A stretch of 16,180 nucleotides of DNA from an uncultured Pseudobdellovibrionaceae bacterium (GTDB lineage: Bacteria; Bdellovibrionota; Bdellovibrionia; Bdellovibrionales; JAMPXM01): NCBI GenBank assembly GCA_934277865.1, contig CAKQVW010000026.1, forward strand, positions 1 through 16,180, written 5' to 3'. Shown here in pieces: positions 13,866-16,180 of the stretch. The position numbers and the translations under genes were made by a program. The notes under the pieces were generated by a model. It ran no database searches and had not been told where the DNA came from. It saw only the letters and a program-made list of their open reading frames with translations. How positions within the stretch are numbered: position 1 is the stretch's first letter; each line of letters starts with the position of its first letter.

Positions 13866-14393
13866 ATGACATTCATCCTCAAGCAGATCTTCGCTTTCCT
13901 AAAACTTCTCAACAGCGACACGGGGACCAATCAAATCGCCAGCGGGATCGCCTGCGGTTTGATTCTCGGTTTTGCTCCGGCATTCTCGCTCCAAACCCTG
14001 CTGGTGATTTTGTTGCTACTCTTCTTCCGTATTCAGATCGGCGCGGCCACCGTCTTCGCGTTCTTCTTTTCTCTGATCGCTTGGGCGCTTGATCCCGTCG
14101 CTCATGCCATCGGCACGGTCGTCCTCGAGATGCCAGCTCTTCAAGGGCTCTTCACCGAAATGTACAACATGCCGATCGTGCCATTCACTCGCTTCAACAA
14201 CTCCATCGTCATGGGATCGGCCGTGATGAGCATCGCACTCTTCCCAGTCGTCTTCTTCGTCTCACGCATCATGGTTGAAAAATACCGCGCAACTGTGGTC
14301 GCACGCTTCAAAGAGACGAAACTCTTTAAAGCTATGCAGACAACGACCCTCTACAAATTCTACGCAAAATACGACGAACTTTACGGCGCCTAA
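13866..14393 (+). CDS. TIGR03546 family multi-span membrane protein (DUF2062-like)
   Basis: 175-aa inner-membrane protein of unknown function. Hydrophobic segments at about 25-54 (IACGLILGFAPAFSLQTLLVILLLLFF, long enough for a re-entrant or double pass), 58-84 and 114-137, with a basic C-terminal helix (KYRATVVARFKETKLFKAMQTT) ending in KYDELYGA. The N-terminal FLKLLNSDTGTNQIASGIACGLILGF is characteristic of the family and resembles DUF2062, where a GxxxG-rich segment follows a short amphipathic helix. Start ATG at 13866 with AGAGGA five bases before it; the frame is open back to 13695, but that C-rich region does not look coding. The TIGR03545 gene follows 18 bp later. In other outer-membrane bacteria these two families occur as a gene pair, so they probably act together. 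Confidence 0.88.
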   Translation: MTFILKQIFAFLKLLNSDTGTNQIASGIACGLILGFAPAFSLQTLLVILLLLFFRIQIGAATVFAFFFSLIAWALDPVAHAIGTVVLEMPALQGLFTEMYNMPIVPFTRFNNSIVMGSAVMSIALFPVVFFVSRIMVEKYRATVVARFKETKLFKAMQTTTLYKFYAKYDELYGA

Positions 14394-14411
14394 CATCTGG
14401 AGAACAACAAC

Positions 14412-16180
14412 ATGAGCAAACCAAAAAAAGCCAAAGGGCCGATTCGCTTTGAAGCCATTCTCCCGATTTCGATCATCATTGGTCTTATCTGGGCGTACTT
14501 CTTTTTCTTCTTCGATTCACACGTGCGCCGAGCGCTTGAGTACGGCGGGACACTTGCTCACGGCGCAGAAGTCAACGTCGCTAGTGTGAAAACCGACTTC
14601 CTCGGCGCCTCGCTTGAAATCCGTGGCATTCAAGTCACGAACGCCGAAGCACCGGCAAAAAACCTTGTCGAACTCGGACTCATCCGATTCGAAATGCTCT
14701 GGGACGCTCTTTTGCGCGGCAAAGTCGCCGTCGAAGACGCCAGTATTCTCGACATCCGCCTGGGTACCGAACGCAAACGCCCAGGGCGCGTGCTGCCGCC
14801 GACTCCGCCATCAGAATCAAAGTCCGAGCAGCTAAAAGCTGAGGCCCTTGCCAGCATGGAGAAACAATTCCAACACAATGTGCTCGGCGATGCCGCCTCT
14901 CTTCTGCAGGGTGCCGACCCGGCTAGCCAGCTCAAAAACATCGAAGGCGAACTCAAAAGCTCAAAACGTATCAAAGAACTCGAACAAGAACTCCAAAAGA
15001 AGAAAACCGAATGGGAAGCACGCATAGCACGCTTGCCGAAAAACGAGGACATCAAGGGCTTTGAAACACGAGCGAAATCCATCAAGACAAGCGGCTTTTC
15101 GAATCCGATGGAAGTCACGCAATCCATCCAGCAGATCGATGCGCTCGTAAAAGACGTCGACGGCAAAGTAAAAGAGGTACAAAGCACCAGCCAAGCTGTC
15201 GGCACCGAAATGAGCTCTCTTAAGAAAAGCATGGATGAACTCAAGTCCTTCGTCGACAACGACATCAAGGATCTGCAAAACCGCTTCAAAATTCCCTCTC
15301 TCGACGCGGCTTCCATCGCCAAAAGCATCTTTGGTCCCATGATCCTCGCGCGCGTGCGGCAGTTTGAAACCTACGCCAACAAAGCACGCCAATACATGCC
15401 GCCCAAGAAGACGGCCGAACAGAAAGCGGAATTCGCCAAGCCCACAGCTCGCGAACGCTCGGAAGGTCGCACCTACAAATTCGGAAAACAAAAAGCCTAT
15501 CCGATGTTCTGGCTAAAAAAAGCCGCGATCTCATCGAAAGAATCTCCCGACGGACCATCGGGAGACCTCACTGGCGAACTCAAAAACCTCACCGACGATC
15601 CGCCAATGTTGGGACTGCCCACGACGCTTTCGTTCACGGGCCGTTTCCCGCATTCACAAATCGAAGGTGTTAAAGGCCTCATCACCATCGATCACCGCAC
15701 CGAAGATCCGGTCGAGTCGCTTGAGTTAACGGTCGCAAGCTTCCCAATCACCGAGCAAAAACTTTTGCAAAGCGATGAAGTCAACATCGGTTTCAAACAG
15801 GCCACTGGCTCATCTAAGCTCATGGCCGTTCTTCGCAACCAAGAGCTTAAAATGAACCTCGAGTCGGTCTTCACGAAGATCACCCACGAGGCCAATGCAA
15901 AAAATGCGGTCGTCGACGAGATCTTAAAGAACGTGATGAACGATCTCACCAAGGTCACGCTCAACGCGGAGATCAAGGGCTCTTGGACAAACCTCTCATT
16001 TGGTTTCGACTCCAATCTGGGCTCCGAGCTACAAAAAGGTTTTGAAAAACAGCTTCAAGCCAAGATCAACGAAGCCAAAGGTAAGCTCCAAAAAATGATC
16101 GACGACACCATCGGCTCCGAAAAGAACAAACTGCTGGGCGAGTTCTCTTCGAGCCAAGGCGATATCACCAAGGTTCTGCA
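14412..16180 (+). CDS. TIGR03545 family membrane-anchored protein (3' end outside window)
   Basis: 589 residues are visible and the frame is still open at the window edge. Short basic N-terminus (MSKPKKAKGP), one membrane segment at about 17-37 (ILPISIIIGLIWAYFFFFF), then a large domain that should face the periplasm. It begins with VNVASVKTDFLGASLEIRGIQVTNAEAPAKNLVELGLIRFEMLWDALLRGKVAVEDASI, similar to the opening of AsmA/DUF748-type proteins. A long charged, coiled-coil-like region covers about 135-300 (many Lys/Glu/Gln heptads), followed by a mixed domain with LPTTLSFTGRFPHSQIEGVKG. No Cys-rich or catalytic motif seen. GGAG lies nine bases before the ATG. Second gene of the pair with TIGR03546. 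Possible role in lipid or envelope transport by the AsmA resemblance, which is an inference. Confidence 0.88.
   Translation, partial: MSKPKKAKGPIRFEAILPISIIIGLIWAYFFFFFDSHVRRALEYGGTLAHGAEVNVASVKTDFLGASLEIRGIQVTNAEAPAKNLVELGLIRFEMLWDALLRGKVAVEDASILDIRLGTERKRPGRVLPPTPPSESKSEQLKAEALASMEKQFQHNVLGDAASLLQGADPASQLKNIEGELKSSKRIKELEQELQKKKTEWEARIARLPKNEDIKGFETRAKSIKTSGFSNPMEVTQSIQQIDALVKDVDGKVKEVQSTSQAVGTEMSSLKKSMDELKSFVDNDIKDLQNRFKIPSLDAASIAKSIFGPMILARVRQFETYANKARQYMPPKKTAEQKAEFAKPTARERSEGRTYKFGKQKAYPMFWLKKAAISSKESPDGPSGDLTGELKNLTDDPPMLGLPTTLSFTGRFPHSQIEGVKGLITIDHRTEDPVESLELTVASFPITEQKLLQSDEVNIGFKQATGSSKLMAVLRNQELKMNLESVFTKITHEANAKNAVVDEILKNVMNDLTKVTLNAEIKGSWTNLSFGFDSNLGSELQKGFEKQLQAKINEAKGKLQKMIDDTIGSEKNKLLGEFSSSQGDITKVL

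Noticed and set aside
14630..15491. Long minus-strand open frames (236 and 176 aa)
   Set aside because: Antisense to the TIGR03545 gene, Ser/Phe-rich or Phe/Leu-rich shadow composition, no ribosome-binding site.

Overview
The window reads as a chromosomal segment of a Gram-negative, outer-membrane-bearing bacterium of fairly high G+C content. Lipopolysaccharide-type sugar enzymes, a LemA lipoprotein, a B12-dependent ribonucleotide reductase, a carotenoid cyclase and the paired TIGR03545/TIGR03546 families together fit the Bdellovibrionota / former delta-proteobacteria best. That placement is inference from gene content, not proof. I found no rRNA, tRNA, insertion sequence or CRISPR array, and no gene-free stretch longer than about 240 bases.

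Layout. Bases 1-2157 (+) hold the end of a CrtY-type lycopene cyclase and a downstream gene of unknown function. Convergent to these, and overlapping the unknown gene by 119 bp, is nrdJ (-). It is divergent from an A-type Fe-S carrier (erpA-like, +) that may be transcribed without a leader. A 39-bp sequence repeated twice fills the gap up to a tightly packed minus-strand operon: lemA, a YgcG-like TPM-domain protein and a membrane TPM-domain protein. The first TPM gene appears to use a CTG start overlapping the lemA stop. An OsmC-family gene (+) is divergent from lemA and convergent with a small secreted protein gene (-).

Bases 8143-13628 form a cell-surface sugar region: a GT9 glycosyltransferase (-), wecE/rffA (+), a GT4 glycosyltransferase (+) and, on the minus strand, wbpE. 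The two aminotransferases would make 4-amino and 3-amino nucleotide sugars for O-antigen or capsule, but the other enzymes of those pathways are not here. Between the GT4 gene and wbpE sits a small two-gene module of lower G+C. It encodes a 96-aa basic protein and a 100-aa XRE-type helix-turn-helix protein, preceded by an inverted repeat, and has the architecture of a type II toxin-antitoxin system.

The window ends with the TIGR03546/TIGR03545 pair (+). These are a 175-aa multi-span membrane protein and a long coiled-coil, membrane-anchored protein that runs off the right edge. Best candidates for something undescribed are the toxin-antitoxin-like module, the unknown gene behind the lycopene cyclase, and the CTG-initiated, coupled lemA-TPM-TPM operon.
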